Shown piece by piece: positions 26,773 through 36,068 of a stretch of DNA of 64,000 nt. Position 1 is the first letter of the stretch. Each line of letters opens with the position of its first letter. Under the pieces are notes generated by a model. It was not told the DNA's origin and did no database searches. It worked only from the letters and a program-made list of their open reading frames with translations. The position numbers were made by a program, and so were the translations under genes. The stretch comes from Microvirga makkahensis (GTDB taxonomy: Bacteria > Pseudomonadota > Alphaproteobacteria > Rhizobiales > Beijerinckiaceae). The stretch covers positions 1 to 64,000 of the forward strand of contig NZ_WURB01000003.1 in assembly GCF_009830105.1 (NCBI RefSeq), given 5' to 3'.

Positions 26773-29700
26773 ATGAAGTCTGCACTGACCCGCGCGCTCG
26801 ACGCCCTCAAGAAGGGCCAAGGTCTGACGCTTTCCAGCGTTCCGGACGGCTTCGATGCCCTAGCGGTGGCCGATCTGGCCCGGGGCCTGTCGGGAAGCGT
26901 CGAGGGGCCGGCCGTCCTTGTCCACGTGGCCCGCGACGGGCAGAGGCAGCAGAATTTCGCCAGCAGTCTCGGGTTCATCGCGCCGGAGATCGAGATCCTC
27001 ACCTTTCCGGCCTGGGACTGCCAGCCCTATGACCGGGTCTCGCCCAATGCGGCGATCACCGCGCAGCGCATGACGACCCTGGCGCGACTTGCCCGCTCCA
27101 AGACCTCGGAGGACAAGCCGCGGATTCTCTCCACCACCGTAAACGCCCTCGTGCAGCGCGTTCCGCCGCGGGCCCGCATCGCGGCGGAGACCTTCTCCGC
27201 CGCGCCGGGCAACGTGGTGGACACCACGCTTCTGATCAACTGGCTCGAGACCAACGGCTTCATGCGCACGGGCACCGTCCGCGACACGGGCGAATACGCC
27301 GTGCGCGGCGGCATCATCGATCTCTATCCCGCGGGCCTGCCGAACCCGGTGCGCCTCGATTTCTTCGGCGATGCGCTGGAATCGATCCGCTCCTTCGATC
27401 CGGAAACCCAGCGGACCGTCGGCACCCTGCGCTCCCTCGACCTCGTTCCCATGAGCGAGGTGCAGCTGACCACGGAGAGCATCAAGCGCTTCCGTCAGGC
27501 TTATGTAGCCGCCTTCGGCGCTCCGACCCGCGACGACCGGCTCTATGAGGCGATCAGCGAGGGGCGGCGCTATCCGGGCCTGGAACACTGGCTGCCGCTC
27601 TTCCACGATCACCTGGACACGCTGCTCGACTACGTTCCCGGCATTCCCGTAGTGTTCGATGCCCTGGCCGACGATGCCGCGGGAGAGCGTCTCTCGCAGG
27701 TGAAGGATTATTACGACGCGCGGCGCGAGAACATGGGGCAGAACCAGCCTGGCGTCGCGCCGTACCGGCCACTCCCTCCGGATCAGCTCTATGTCAGGCC
27801 CGATGAGTGGTCGGAGCGCACGAATGCGCTGCCGCTCGCCCGCCTCACGCCTTTCGCGATGCCGGAATCCGGTGCTCCGCGCATCGTGGTCGATTGCGGC
27901 GCGCGCCAGGGCCGCAACTTCATCGCCGAGCGGGCGGACGAGAACGCGAACGTGTTCGAGGCCGTGATCCGGCACATCCGCGACCAGCAGGCTCAGGGGC
28001 GCCGCGTCGTCCTCGGCGCATGGTCGGACGGCTCCCGCGAGCGCCTGTGCCACGTGCTGCAGGATCACGACCTGCGGCAGACGAAGCCAATCGGCCGGTT
28101 CTCGGAAGCGATGGCCTATCCGCGCAACGAGGTCCCGGTCGGCATCTGGCCCCTCGAGCACGGCTTCGAGACCAACGACCTCACAATCATCGGCGAGCAG
28201 GACATCCTCGGCGACCGCCTCGTGCGCCAGAAGCGTAAGTCCAGGCGTCCGCAGGATTTCCTCACCGAGGTCGCGGCGCTCACGCCCGGCGATCTCGTGG
28301 TGCACGTGGACCACGGCATCGGCCGCTTCGCGGGCCTGAAGACCATTGAGGCCGCGGGCGCGCCGCACGATTGCCTGGAGCTGCATTATGCCGGAGGCGA
28401 CCGCCTGTTCCTGCCGGTGGAGAACATCGAGCTTCTGACCCGCTACGGATCGGAAGAGACGGAAGTTCAGCTCGACAAGCTCGGCGGCGGGGCCTGGCAG
28501 GCACGCAAGGCCCGCATGAAGCAGCGCATCCGCGAGATGGCGGGCGCTCTCATGAAGATCGCTGCGGCTCGCATCCTCAAGGACGCGCCGCGCATGGTGC
28601 CGCCGGAGGGGCTCTATGACGAGTTCGCTGCGCGCTTCCCCTATGACGAAACCGAGGACCAGCTCAACGCCATCGAGGCGGTGCTGGACGACATGGCTTC
28701 GGGCCGCCCCATGGACCGTCTGGTCTGTGGCGACGTAGGATTCGGCAAGACGGAGGTGGCCTTGCGCGCCGCCTTCGTAGCCGCCATGAGCGGCAAGCAG
28801 GTCGCGGTGGTCGTGCCAACGACGCTGCTCGCGCGCCAGCACTACAAAACCTTCTGCGACCGCTTCCGCGGGCTGCCGCTCAACATCGCGCAGGCCTCGC
28901 GCTTCGTGCCCTCGGGCGAGCTGAAGAAGACGAAGGAGGGGCTGACGGACGGTTCCGTCGATATCGTGGTCGGCACGCATGCGGTCCTGGGCAAGTCCAT
29001 CAAGTTCAAGGATCTCGGTCTCATCATCATCGACGAGGAGCAGCATTTCGGTGTGACCCACAAGGAGCGCCTGAAGGAGCTGCGGGCCGAGGTGCACGTG
29101 CTGACGCTCTCGGCGACCCCGATCCCGCGCACCCTGCAGCTTGCGCTTACGGGCGTGCGCGAACTCTCTCTCATCACCACGCCCCCGGTGGACCGTCTGG
29201 CGGTTCGCACGTTCATCACCCCGTTCGATCCACTGCTCGTTCGGGAGGCTCTCCTGCGCGAGCGCTACAGGGGCGGGCAGGCCTTCTACGTGGTGCCGCG
29301 CCTCGACGATCTTGGGGAGGTGAAGGCCTTCCTCGACAAGGAGGTGCCGGAGGCGAAGGTCGCGGTAGCGCACGGCCAGATGGCGGCGGGGCAGCTCGAA
29401 GACGTCATGACCGCGTTCTACGAGGGCCAGTACGACATCCTGCTCTCCACCACCATCGTAGAATCCGGCCTCGACATTCCCACGGCCAACACGCTGATCG
29501 TGCACCGCGCCGACATGTTCGGCCTGTCGCAGCTCTATCAGCTGCGCGGCCGCGTGGGACGTTCCAAGACCCGCGCTTACGCGCTGTTCACCGTGCCCGC
29601 CAACAAGAATTTGACGGCTCAGGCCGAGCGGCGTCTCAAGGTGCTCCAGACACTCGACACCCTGGGCGCCGGCTTCCAGCTGGCCTCGCACGATCTCGAC

Positions 29701-30297
29701 ATTCGCGGCGCGGGCAACCTTCTCGGCGAGGAGCAGTCCGGCCACATCAAGGAGGTGGGCTACGAGCTCTACCAGCAGATGCTCGAAGAGGCGGTCGCAC
29801 AGCTCAAGGCGGGCATTGAGGAGCCTGCGGAGGACCAGTGGTCGCCCACCATCGCGGTCGGCGCGCCGGTGATGATCCCCGAAAGCTATATCGCCGACCT
29901 TCAGCTTCGCCTCGGTCTTTACCGCCGCCTCTCCACATTCGAGACAGATTCCGAGATCGACGCCTTCCGCGCGGAGCTCATCGACCGTTTCGGCCCGATT
30001 CCGTCGGAGGTCGATCAGCTGCTCAAGATCATGGCGATCAAGGTGCTCTGCCGCCGCGCCAACGTGGAGAAGGTGGACGGCGGCCCGAAGGGTATCATCA
30101 TCTCCTTCCGCGACAATTCCTTCGCCAATCCGACGGGCCTCATCTCCTACGTGACCGAGCAGGCCTCGTTCGCGAAGGTGCGTCCGGACATGAAGATCGT
30201 GTTCGTGCGCGACGTCGAGACTCCCGACGAGCGCATCCGGGCATCGACGGTCATCCTGCGCGATCTGGTGCGGATCGCCGAGAAGAAGGCGGCCTGA
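26773..30297 (+). CDS. mfd: Transcription-repair coupling factor Mfd
   Basis: A 1174-residue translocase that removes RNA polymerase stalled at DNA damage and recruits UvrA. The UvrB-like N-terminal region includes FPAWDCQPYDRVSPN and TGEYAVRGGIIDLYPAG. The RNA polymerase interaction domain follows with GDLVVHVDHGIGRFAGLKT. The RecG-like motor has Walker A GDVGFGKTE at about residue 653, a DEEQHFG box, SATPIPRTLQ, STTIVESGLDIP and YQLRGRVGRSKT. The C-terminal TRCF domain is complete. The length is normal for the family. A serine-hydrolase gene starts four bases after its stop and is likely co-transcribed. Confidence 0.97.
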   Translation: MKSALTRALDALKKGQGLTLSSVPDGFDALAVADLARGLSGSVEGPAVLVHVARDGQRQQNFASSLGFIAPEIEILTFPAWDCQPYDRVSPNAAITAQRMTTLARLARSKTSEDKPRILSTTVNALVQRVPPRARIAAETFSAAPGNVVDTTLLINWLETNGFMRTGTVRDTGEYAVRGGIIDLYPAGLPNPVRLDFFGDALESIRSFDPETQRTVGTLRSLDLVPMSEVQLTTESIKRFRQAYVAAFGAPTRDDRLYEAISEGRRYPGLEHWLPLFHDHLDTLLDYVPGIPVVFDALADDAAGERLSQVKDYYDARRENMGQNQPGVAPYRPLPPDQLYVRPDEWSERTNALPLARLTPFAMPESGAPRIVVDCGARQGRNFIAERADENANVFEAVIRHIRDQQAQGRRVVLGAWSDGSRERLCHVLQDHDLRQTKPIGRFSEAMAYPRNEVPVGIWPLEHGFETNDLTIIGEQDILGDRLVRQKRKSRRPQDFLTEVAALTPGDLVVHVDHGIGRFAGLKTIEAAGAPHDCLELHYAGGDRLFLPVENIELLTRYGSEETEVQLDKLGGGAWQARKARMKQRIREMAGALMKIAAARILKDAPRMVPPEGLYDEFAARFPYDETEDQLNAIEAVLDDMASGRPMDRLVCGDVGFGKTEVALRAAFVAAMSGKQVAVVVPTTLLARQHYKTFCDRFRGLPLNIAQASRFVPSGELKKTKEGLTDGSVDIVVGTHAVLGKSIKFKDLGLIIIDEEQHFGVTHKERLKELRAEVHVLTLSATPIPRTLQLALTGVRELSLITTPPVDRLAVRTFITPFDPLLVREALLRERYRGGQAFYVVPRLDDLGEVKAFLDKEVPEAKVAVAHGQMAAGQLEDVMTAFYEGQYDILLSTTIVESGLDIPTANTLIVHRADMFGLSQLYQLRGRVGRSKTRAYALFTVPANKNLTAQAERRLKVLQTLDTLGAGFQLASHDLDIRGAGNLLGEEQSGHIKEVGYELYQQMLEEAVAQLKAGIEEPAEDQWSPTIAVGAPVMIPESYIADLQLRLGLYRRLSTFETDSEIDAFRAELIDRFGPIPSEVDQLLKIMAIKVLCRRANVEKVDGGPKGIIISFRDNSFANPTGLISYVTEQASFAKVRPDMKIVFVRDVETPDERIRASTVILRDLVRIAEKKAA

Positions 30298-30301
30298 CGC
30301 C

Positions 30302-31180
30302 GTGACCGAGGCATGGGCGATGGTCGAGGACGGCGTCGTGGCGGAAAGCCACGGGGCCGCGGGGCTCGTTCCCTGGTGGAGCTTCACCAAGACGGTTCTG
30401 GCCGCCGCCGCTCTTGTGCTCATCCGCCGTGGCGTGGTGAATCTGGACGAACCGGTGCCGGGGCGGCCCTACACCCTCCGTCAGCTTCTTCAGCACCGGG
30501 CGGGGCTCGCCGACTACGGCGGATTCCCCGCCTACCACGAAGCCGTCGCCCGCCGGGACGAGCCCTGGCCCGTTACGGATCTGCTCGCGCGGGTCGACGC
30601 CGACCGGCTCCGATACGCTCCGGGGGAGGGCTGGGACTATTCCAATATCGGCTACCTCGTCGTGCGGCAGATGATCGAGGCCGTCACGGGGGAAGGAATC
30701 GACGACGCCCTGAAGCGCCTCGTCTTGCATCCCTCGGGGATCGCGGGCGCGAGAGTGGCGACGAAGCCGCACGATCTGGCCGAGGTGAGCATGGGGGACG
30801 CGTCCACCTATCACCCGGCGTGGGTTTATCACGGACTCCTGGTGGGAAGCGTTCCGGATGCCGCGCTGCTGCTCGACCGCCTCATGCGGGGGGAGCTTCT
30901 CCCCGCCGAAACGCGGAAGGTCATGCAGGAGCCCTTTCTCCTTCCAGGCCTCGTTCAAGACCGGCCGTGGAAGCAGCCTGGATATGGCCTGGGCGTGATG
31001 GTGGGTGAAACGACGGGCAATCTTCGGGTCGCGGGTCATACCGGCGGGGGGCCGGGAAGCACGATTGCGGTTTACCACCGCTTGGACGGGCGTCGACCCT
31101 CTCGTTCCGCCGCCTTTTTCTCGACCCGCGGCGACCAGGCCCGGACTGAGGAGAAAGCCTTTGGTTTGCTGAAGGGTTGA
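30302..31180 (+). CDS. Beta-lactamase-fold serine hydrolase (class C/AmpC-like family)
   Basis: A 292-residue protein of the beta-lactamase/penicillin-binding superfamily. Catalytic motifs are visible: S27-F-T-K30 (WWSFTKTV), the YSN triad in WDYSNIGYLV, and a KTG-like HTGGGPGS near the end. QLLQHRAGLADYGG is typical of the esterase/peptidase branch. The chain is shorter than AmpC at the N-terminus and has no signal peptide, so a cytoplasmic esterase, amidase or peptidase role is more likely than antibiotic hydrolysis. The start is GTG at 30302, four bases after mfd, implying co-transcription. It is convergent with the degenerate receiver gene, four bases from its stop. Confidence 0.82.
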   Translation: MTEAWAMVEDGVVAESHGAAGLVPWWSFTKTVLAAAALVLIRRGVVNLDEPVPGRPYTLRQLLQHRAGLADYGGFPAYHEAVARRDEPWPVTDLLARVDADRLRYAPGEGWDYSNIGYLVVRQMIEAVTGEGIDDALKRLVLHPSGIAGARVATKPHDLAEVSMGDASTYHPAWVYHGLLVGSVPDAALLLDRLMRGELLPAETRKVMQEPFLLPGLVQDRPWKQPGYGLGVMVGETTGNLRVAGHTGGGPGSTIAVYHRLDGRRPSRSAAFFSTRGDQARTEEKAFGLLKG

Positions 31181-31183
31181 ATC

Positions 31184-31528
31184 TCAGAATTCCGCTGCTG
31201 CTACGGCACGGGTGTTCAATTCGTTCTGCAGCAACGTCGCCGTGCCGCCCTCTCCCCCGGTGATGATCACGGGCGTGTGGCTTGCGGCCAGCGTTTTGCG
31301 AAGGCGGGTGGCCAGTTCGAGGAACCTCTTGCGCTCCGACCAGTTGGCATGGCGAGGCATCTGCAGCACGACGGCCGCAGGGCTGGGGATCAACGCCAGA
31401 ACATCGTCTGCTGCTTCGAACGGGGTCGTAACGCTCGCGTACCCCAAGCCTGCGAGTTCCGCCGAAAGAGCGCTGTCAGGAGCGCGCTCGCCGTTGTCGA
31501 CGACGAGAACCTTCTGCATTCCATTCAT
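31184..31528 (-). CDS. Degenerate response-regulator-like protein
   Basis: A 114-residue protein with the layout of a lone receiver domain (VLVVDNGERAPDSALSAELAGLGY, then AAVVLQMPRHANWSERKRF, then HTPVIITGG), but key residues are missing. Only one acidic residue remains in the first loop, the phospho-acceptor position in AAVVLQMP is Gln rather than Asp, and no conserved Lys is seen. It is therefore unlikely to be phosphorylated and may work by protein contact or have lost activity. The ATG at 31528 has AAGGG at good spacing and is preferred over the GTG at 31558. Confidence 0.6.
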   Translation of the reverse strand: MNGMQKVLVVDNGERAPDSALSAELAGLGYASVTTPFEAADDVLALIPSPAAVVLQMPRHANWSERKRFLELATRLRKTLAASHTPVIITGGEGGTATLLQNELNTRAVAAAEF

Positions 31529-31661
31529 TGCAACACCCTTGCGTGAGAACGCATTCACCGAGACACGAGATACATTCCTTAACGTACAAAGCAGCAGATT
31601 AGTTGCATCTGCTGCCTGAACGTAAGCTCAACGATAAGGGTGATCTTGTCGCGGGAAGGGG

Positions 31662-33473
31662 TCAGTCGGGCTGGCGCCACCAGGTGTCGATATGGGGGCC
31701 AAAGAGCGGTGTCCGATCCGGCTTCTTCAGGCCACTGTCATAAGCAAGCCATTGATCTGCCACATAGAACAGCGGAACCACGTAGAAGCCCGAAAGGAGC
31801 AGGCGGTCGAGAGCCCGCACCGCGGAGACGAATTCCTCTCGTGTTCTCGCCTCCAGAAGGGCATCGATCATCCGGTCGATGGCTGGAGAGGCGGCGCCGG
31901 AGTAGTTGAGGGAGCCGCTCCTTTTCGCCGCTTCCGAGCTCCAGCGGTTGCGCTGTTCGTTGCCAGGAGAGGCGGAGGCGGGCCAGACCCATTGCACCAT
32001 GTCGAAGTCGAATTGCGAGAGACGACGCCAATACTGCACGTTGTCGACGAGACGGACCCGCGCCTTGATGCCGACCCGCTCGAGAGCCTGCGCATAGTTG
32101 AGGGCCAGGCGCTCCTGCTGGCTCGAACTGACCAGCATTTCGAAGGTGAAGGGCTCTCCGGTGCCCTTTTTGCGGAGGACCTCGCCCTCGAGGACCCAAC
32201 CGGCTTCGGAGAGCAGGGACAGGGCGCGGCGGGCCATATCCCGGTCCCTTCCGGACCCGTCGGGGGCAGGTGGGGACCAGCGGCCCGTCAGGATGTCCTC
32301 CCGGACTGCGCCGGGGAACGAGCCCAGGAGCGCGCGCTCGCGCCCGTCGGCGGGACGTCCCGCCGATGAGAGTTCCGAGCCGGCGAAGTAGCTGTCCGCA
32401 CCGGTGAGCAGCCCGTAGAACAGGTTGCGGTTCACCCAGTCGAAATCGAAGAGATGGCTCAGGGCCTCCCGCACCCGAGGATCGCCGAAGACGGGACGGC
32501 GGGTATTGAAAACGAAGCCGTTCATGCCCTTCGGCAAGCGGATCGGCACCGTTTCCCGCAGGATGCGCCCGCTCCTCAAGCCGCCGAAATCGTAGCCCGT
32601 GGCCCATCGGCCCGGGTCGCCCTCCAGGCGGTAATCGTAAAGTCCCGCGCGAAAAGCCTCGAACAAGGTGTTGGCGTCGCGATAAAAATCGTAGCGAATC
32701 TCGTCGAAATTATAGAGGCCGCGAACGATCGGCAGATCCTCGGCCCAGAAATCCTTGCGGCGGGTGAGGACGATGCGCTCGCCGGGCCGGACCTCAGTGA
32801 TGGCGTAGGGCCCGGACCCGATGGGCGGGGCGAGGGTGGTCCTGTCGAAGCTGTCCGGATCGGTCGCATGGGCCGGGAAAATCGGCATCGTGGCGATGAT
32901 GAGAGGCAACTCTCTGTCGTTCGAGCCCGAGAGGTCGAAGGTGATCCGGTGAGGCCCCTGGATCTCAACGGCTCTAACCTGCCCGAAGCTGGACCGGTGG
33001 AAGGGCTTTCCGTGCTTCCTCAGCACATCGAAGGTGAATCGCACGTCCTCGGCCGTCAGCGGGTGGCCATCCGAGAAACGGGCGCGTGGATCAAGGTTGA
33101 ACGTGACCGAGCTGCGATCCTCCGGCATCTCCGCCGAGCGAGCGACGAGGCCGTAGACCGTGAAGGGCTCGTCCCTCGAGCGCATCATCAGGCTCTGGAG
33201 GACGTATTCGGGAACCGCAGGCGGGGCGACGCCGAGAACAATCAAAGGATTGAGGCTGTCGAAGGTGCCCTGGATCGCCAGCGTGATTCGCCCGCCCCGC
33301 GGAGCGTCGGGATTCGCGTAGGGCAGGTGGGTGAAGTGCGGCGGGAGCGCGGGCTCTCCGTGCATGGCGATACCATGCCGCAGGGGCTCCGCCCGGGCTG
33401 CGACCATAGGACCAAGACCAGCCACGGCGAGGCTGGCGAGCAGAGCGAAGGTCCTTGTGAGGCTGCGGCGCAT
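31662..33473 (-). CDS. Extracellular solute-binding protein family 5 (YejA-like)
   Basis: A 603-residue periplasmic binding protein. A Sec signal peptide is clear (MRRSLTRTFALLASLAVAGLG, with cleavage likely after AARA). The start of the mature chain, HGEPALPPHFTHLPYANPDAP, resembles YejA, and the body has the SBP_bac_5 pattern VTFNLDPRARFSDGHPLTAEDVRFTFDVL and GMNGFVFNTRRPVFGDPRVREAL. These proteins deliver oligopeptides or related ligands to an ABC importer. No permease or ATPase gene lies beside it, so the partner must be elsewhere. The ligand is unknown. Confidence 0.9.
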   Translation of the reverse strand: MRRSLTRTFALLASLAVAGLGPMVAARAEPLRHGIAMHGEPALPPHFTHLPYANPDAPRGGRITLAIQGTFDSLNPLIVLGVAPPAVPEYVLQSLMMRSRDEPFTVYGLVARSAEMPEDRSSVTFNLDPRARFSDGHPLTAEDVRFTFDVLRKHGKPFHRSSFGQVRAVEIQGPHRITFDLSGSNDRELPLIIATMPIFPAHATDPDSFDRTTLAPPIGSGPYAITEVRPGERIVLTRRKDFWAEDLPIVRGLYNFDEIRYDFYRDANTLFEAFRAGLYDYRLEGDPGRWATGYDFGGLRSGRILRETVPIRLPKGMNGFVFNTRRPVFGDPRVREALSHLFDFDWVNRNLFYGLLTGADSYFAGSELSSAGRPADGRERALLGSFPGAVREDILTGRWSPPAPDGSGRDRDMARRALSLLSEAGWVLEGEVLRKKGTGEPFTFEMLVSSSQQERLALNYAQALERVGIKARVRLVDNVQYWRRLSQFDFDMVQWVWPASASPGNEQRNRWSSEAAKRSGSLNYSGAASPAIDRMIDALLEARTREEFVSAVRALDRLLLSGFYVVPLFYVADQWLAYDSGLKKPDRTPLFGPHIDTWWRQPD

Positions 33474-33688
33474 GAGACTCCTACCGTGCGAGTGTGCTTC
33501 CGGGCAATATTGTACAGAAAGTTAACCGGGGTGACTGGAAACCTAGCTCACGAAAGGTTAAAGGAGCGCCACAGGTCATGTCTTCGCCGCATTCGGCAAA
33601 GATTCACCGTCCCATTGCAGGTTTAAGAACGCCGGATACCAACGGCCCATTCTAGAGCCGACCTTTCGACTGAAGAGGATCTAACGAC

Positions 33689-34435
33689 ATGTCATTCGCG
33701 ACACGCATCGCGAGCTTGGGGGGCACCTGCGGCCTGGCGACCGCCTTGGCCCTTCTCGCCAGCGCACCCGCCTTCGCTCAGGCTCAGAAGCCGGCCGCCA
33801 AGCCCGCAGCTCCTGCGCAGGGCCAGCCTGCCCAGCAGCAGTCCGGCCCCACGGTCGTCCAGGTGAAGGCCGAGCCGTCCCAGCCCGAATGGACCAAGGT
33901 CTGCGGCAAGGACCAGAACGCCAACGCCGAGATCTGCTACACCACCCGCGATTTCGTCTCGGATCAGGGCCAGCCCGTTCTCGCTCTCGCCGTCTACGAC
34001 GTGAAGGGTCCGCAGCCGCAGAAGGTCGTCCGGTTCGTCATGCCGCTCGGTCTGCTCCTTCAGCCCGGTCTGCGCTTCGCGGTCGATCAGGGTCAGGCGA
34101 CCCCCGGCCGTTACGTGATGTGCCTGCCCAACGGCTGCTTCGCCGAGGCCCAGGTGAAGGACGACTTCATCGCCTCACTCAAGAAGGGTGCGAACCTGAA
34201 TGTGAGCGTTCAGAACCAGGTCGGCCGCGAGATCACCTTCGCCGTGCCGGCTGCCGGCTTCGCCAAGGCTTTCGACGGTCCTCCGATCGACCCGAAGGTG
34301 CTTCAGGAGCAGCAGAAGAAGCTCCAGGAAGAGCTTCAGAAGAAGAGCGAAGAGATGCGCCAGAAGATGCTGCAGAGCAGCGGCGCCACTCAGGGCGGTC
34401 AGCCCGCGGCCCCTCAGGCGGCACCCAAGCAGTAA
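33689..34435 (+). CDS. Invasion-associated locus B (IalB) family protein
   Basis: A 248-residue exported protein. The signal region (LATALALLASAPAFAQ) is followed by a Lys/Pro/Gln-rich stretch and then the IalB domain: WTKVCGKDQNANAEICYTTRDFVSD, with VVRFVMPLGLLLQPGLRFAVD and RYVMCLPNGCFAEAQV. Four Cys in the domain fit the family's disulfides. The C-terminal tail is a charged helix (QEQQKKLQEELQKKSEEM) followed by a Gln/Pro-rich end. IalB proteins are periplasmic or outer-membrane associated; the name comes from Bartonella but free-living Rhizobiales have them too. A rho-independent terminator follows. Confidence 0.9.
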   Translation: MSFATRIASLGGTCGLATALALLASAPAFAQAQKPAAKPAAPAQGQPAQQQSGPTVVQVKAEPSQPEWTKVCGKDQNANAEICYTTRDFVSDQGQPVLALAVYDVKGPQPQKVVRFVMPLGLLLQPGLRFAVDQGQATPGRYVMCLPNGCFAEAQVKDDFIASLKKGANLNVSVQNQVGREITFAVPAAGFAKAFDGPPIDPKVLQEQQKKLQEELQKKSEEMRQKMLQSSGATQGGQPAAPQAAPKQ

Positions 34436-34456
34436 GCGGGGCGCCCAGAAGAATGG

Positions 34457-34484
34457 AAACGCCGGGCATGGAGCCCGGCGTTTT
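34457..34484 (+). terminator. Rho-independent terminator between ialB and hspQ
   Basis: The arms AAACGCCGGGC and GCCCGGCGTTT form an eleven-base-pair stem with a five-base loop, followed by TTTT. It lies 22 bases after the IalB stop. Since the A-rich side mirrors the T-run, it can also serve the convergent hspQ transcript. Confidence 0.85.
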
Positions 34485-34499
34485 CGTTTGGGTCATTCC

Positions 34500-34835
34500 T
34501 CAGTGCGCCAAGCTCGGCTTGGCCCGATACGCGCCGTTCGATTCCCTAACGAACATTTCCTCGATCATGGGATTGCGCAGGGGCTCGTCCGAATGGTCCG
34601 GGACCAGGTTCTGCTCGGACACATAAGCAATGTATTCGGTTTCCGCGTTCTCGGCGAAAAGGTGGTAAAACGGCTGGTCCTTCCGGGGCCGAACCTCCTC
34701 GGGAATGGACAGCCACCAGTCTTCCGTGTTGTCGAATTCAGGGTCCACATCGAAGATGAGCCCCCTGAAATCGAACAGGCGATGTCTGACCACCTGGCCG
34801 ATTGCGAATTTCGCTGAACTCGCTTTCATGGGCAT
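34500..34835 (-). CDS. hspQ: Heat shock protein HspQ
   Basis: A 111-residue protein of the HspQ/YccV family, a small hemimethylated-DNA-binding-like fold. The core FAIGQVVRHRLFDFRGLIFDVDPEF and PFYHLFAENAETEYIAYVSEQNLVPD match the family closely. In enterobacteria HspQ is a specificity factor for Lon protease and promotes turnover of DnaA mutants; the role here is inferred. The ATG at 34835 has GAGGA before it and is preferred to the ATG at 34859. Confidence 0.92.
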   Translation of the reverse strand: MPMKASSAKFAIGQVVRHRLFDFRGLIFDVDPEFDNTEDWWLSIPEEVRPRKDQPFYHLFAENAETEYIAYVSEQNLVPDHSDEPLRNPMIEEMFVRESNGAYRAKPSLAH

Positions 34836-34924
34836 GGTCCTCACTCCTCGACCTTGCATATAGACATCCGCGCCGGAATCTCCAAATCGGCGCGACGCAC
34901 GATTCAGAGAACGTCATCGGGAAA

Positions 34925-34958
34925 CCCGGCCTTCGGGCCGGCCCCGGCCGGGGCCGGC
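34925..34958. repeat. GC-rich UUCG hairpin overlapping a 22-base perfect palindrome
   Basis: CCGGCC-TTCG-GGCCGG (34926-34941) forms a stem closed by the very stable UUCG loop. Its right arm overlaps a perfect 22-base palindrome (34937-34958) made of GCCGGCCCCGG and its complement. The two structures cannot form at once. It lies upstream of the AEC permease gene and upstream of hspQ, in a 261-base spacer. It could be an attenuator or simply a REP-like repeat. Confidence 0.6.
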
Positions 34959-35096
34959 TCCCGCCGCGCCTTCACGGGCGAGCATTGCATTTTCGGTCTG
35001 GCCATCTTCCAAAGGCGGGATTGCCGTAGGGTTCGAACCTTGCCAGAAGAGGAAACTCCCACTTCTTGCTGTCCAGCCTCGTATCAGGAGCCTGCG

Positions 35097-36068
35097 ATGT
35101 CCGACCTGATCGGGCTCTTCAACCTGCTTGCCCCCTTCTTCGGACTGATCGGCCTCGGCCTATTCTGCGGCAAGCTCGTCAGGCAGCCGGAGAGCGGTCT
35201 GGCATGGATGCAGTTCTTTCTGATTTACGTGTCGCTGCCATGCCTGTTCTTCCGCCTGATCGCGGATAAGCCCCTGGACCAGCTCGCCAACTGGGCTTTC
35301 ATCGCCGGCACGACCCTTTCCACGGCCTGCGCCTTCCTCCTGTCCGTCGCGGCGGGCTGGCGCCGCGCGAAGGATCTGCCGCAATCCGTGATGCAGGGCG
35401 TTGCAGGCTCCTATTCCAATATCGGCTACATGGGTCCGCCATTGATCCTGGCGGCCATCGGCCCTGCCGCGAGCGCGCCGGTCGTTCTGATCTTCGTCTT
35501 CGACAGCCTGTTCCTGTTCTCCGTCGTCCCTCTGCTCATGTCCGTGGCCGGGGTCGAGAAGCTCAACTTGGCCCCTACCATTCGCCGGATCCTCTGGCGT
35601 ATCACGACTCATCCCTTCAACGTGGCGACAGCCCTCGGCATCACCGCGAGCTATCTTCACCTGGAACTTCCTGGCCCCGTCAATCAGATGGTCACCTGGC
35701 TTTCGGGCTCCGCAGCACCATGCGCGTTGTTTCTGCTGGGAGTCACGGTGGCCATGCGACCTTTGCGCAACGTGCCCGGCGAGGTGCCTGCTCTGGTCGC
35801 CATCAAGCTGGTCCTGCATCCGCTGCTGGTCTGGGTGGTCCTTTCGGCGATCGGGGATTTCGGGGCGACCTGGACCTATGCCGCCATGGTGATGGCCGCG
35901 CTGCCGCCCGCCTTGAACATCTTCGTGATTTCGACCCAGTACAATGTCGGCGTAGAGCGTGCATCTGCCTGCGTTCTCATCGGAACGCTGGCGTCGATCG
36001 TGACCCTGACGGGGGTGCTCTACCTCACCACCAAGACCGGCATCGTCCCCTACGACCTTTTCCCTTAA
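35097..36068 (+). CDS. AEC (auxin efflux carrier) family transporter
   Basis: A 323-residue hydrophobic protein with about ten helices in two inverted halves, typical of the AEC family. Motifs include FFGLIGLGLFCGKLV, QGVAGSYSNIGYMGPPLIL (Asn-rich crossover of the first half) and ALPPALNIFVISTQYNVG in the second half. The ATG at 35097 has AGGAG eight bases upstream; longer in-frame starts at 34854 lack support. Family members move malonate, malate or related anions, but the substrate is not predictable. Its stop overlaps the stop of the convergent monooxygenase gene by four bases. Confidence 0.85.
   Translation: MSDLIGLFNLLAPFFGLIGLGLFCGKLVRQPESGLAWMQFFLIYVSLPCLFFRLIADKPLDQLANWAFIAGTTLSTACAFLLSVAAGWRRAKDLPQSVMQGVAGSYSNIGYMGPPLILAAIGPAASAPVVLIFVFDSLFLFSVVPLLMSVAGVEKLNLAPTIRRILWRITTHPFNVATALGITASYLHLELPGPVNQMVTWLSGSAAPCALFLLGVTVAMRPLRNVPGEVPALVAIKLVLHPLLVWVVLSAIGDFGATWTYAAMVMAALPPALNIFVISTQYNVGVERASACVLIGTLASIVTLTGVLYLTTKTGIVPYDLFP

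Noticed and set aside
26860..30423. Very long minus-strand open frame (1187 codons) opposite mfd
   Set aside because: It is an antisense shadow of a clear, full-length Mfd; the translation has no domain content and arises from high GC codon usage.
30302..31180. Calling the serine hydrolase an antibiotic-resistance beta-lactamase
   Set aside because: It lacks a signal peptide, is short at the N-terminus and fits the esterase/peptidase branch; resistance activity is not supported.
35028..35045. GGGTTCGAACCTTG, similar to a tRNA T-loop
   Set aside because: No matching acceptor, D or anticodon stem around it; cannot be folded as a tRNA.
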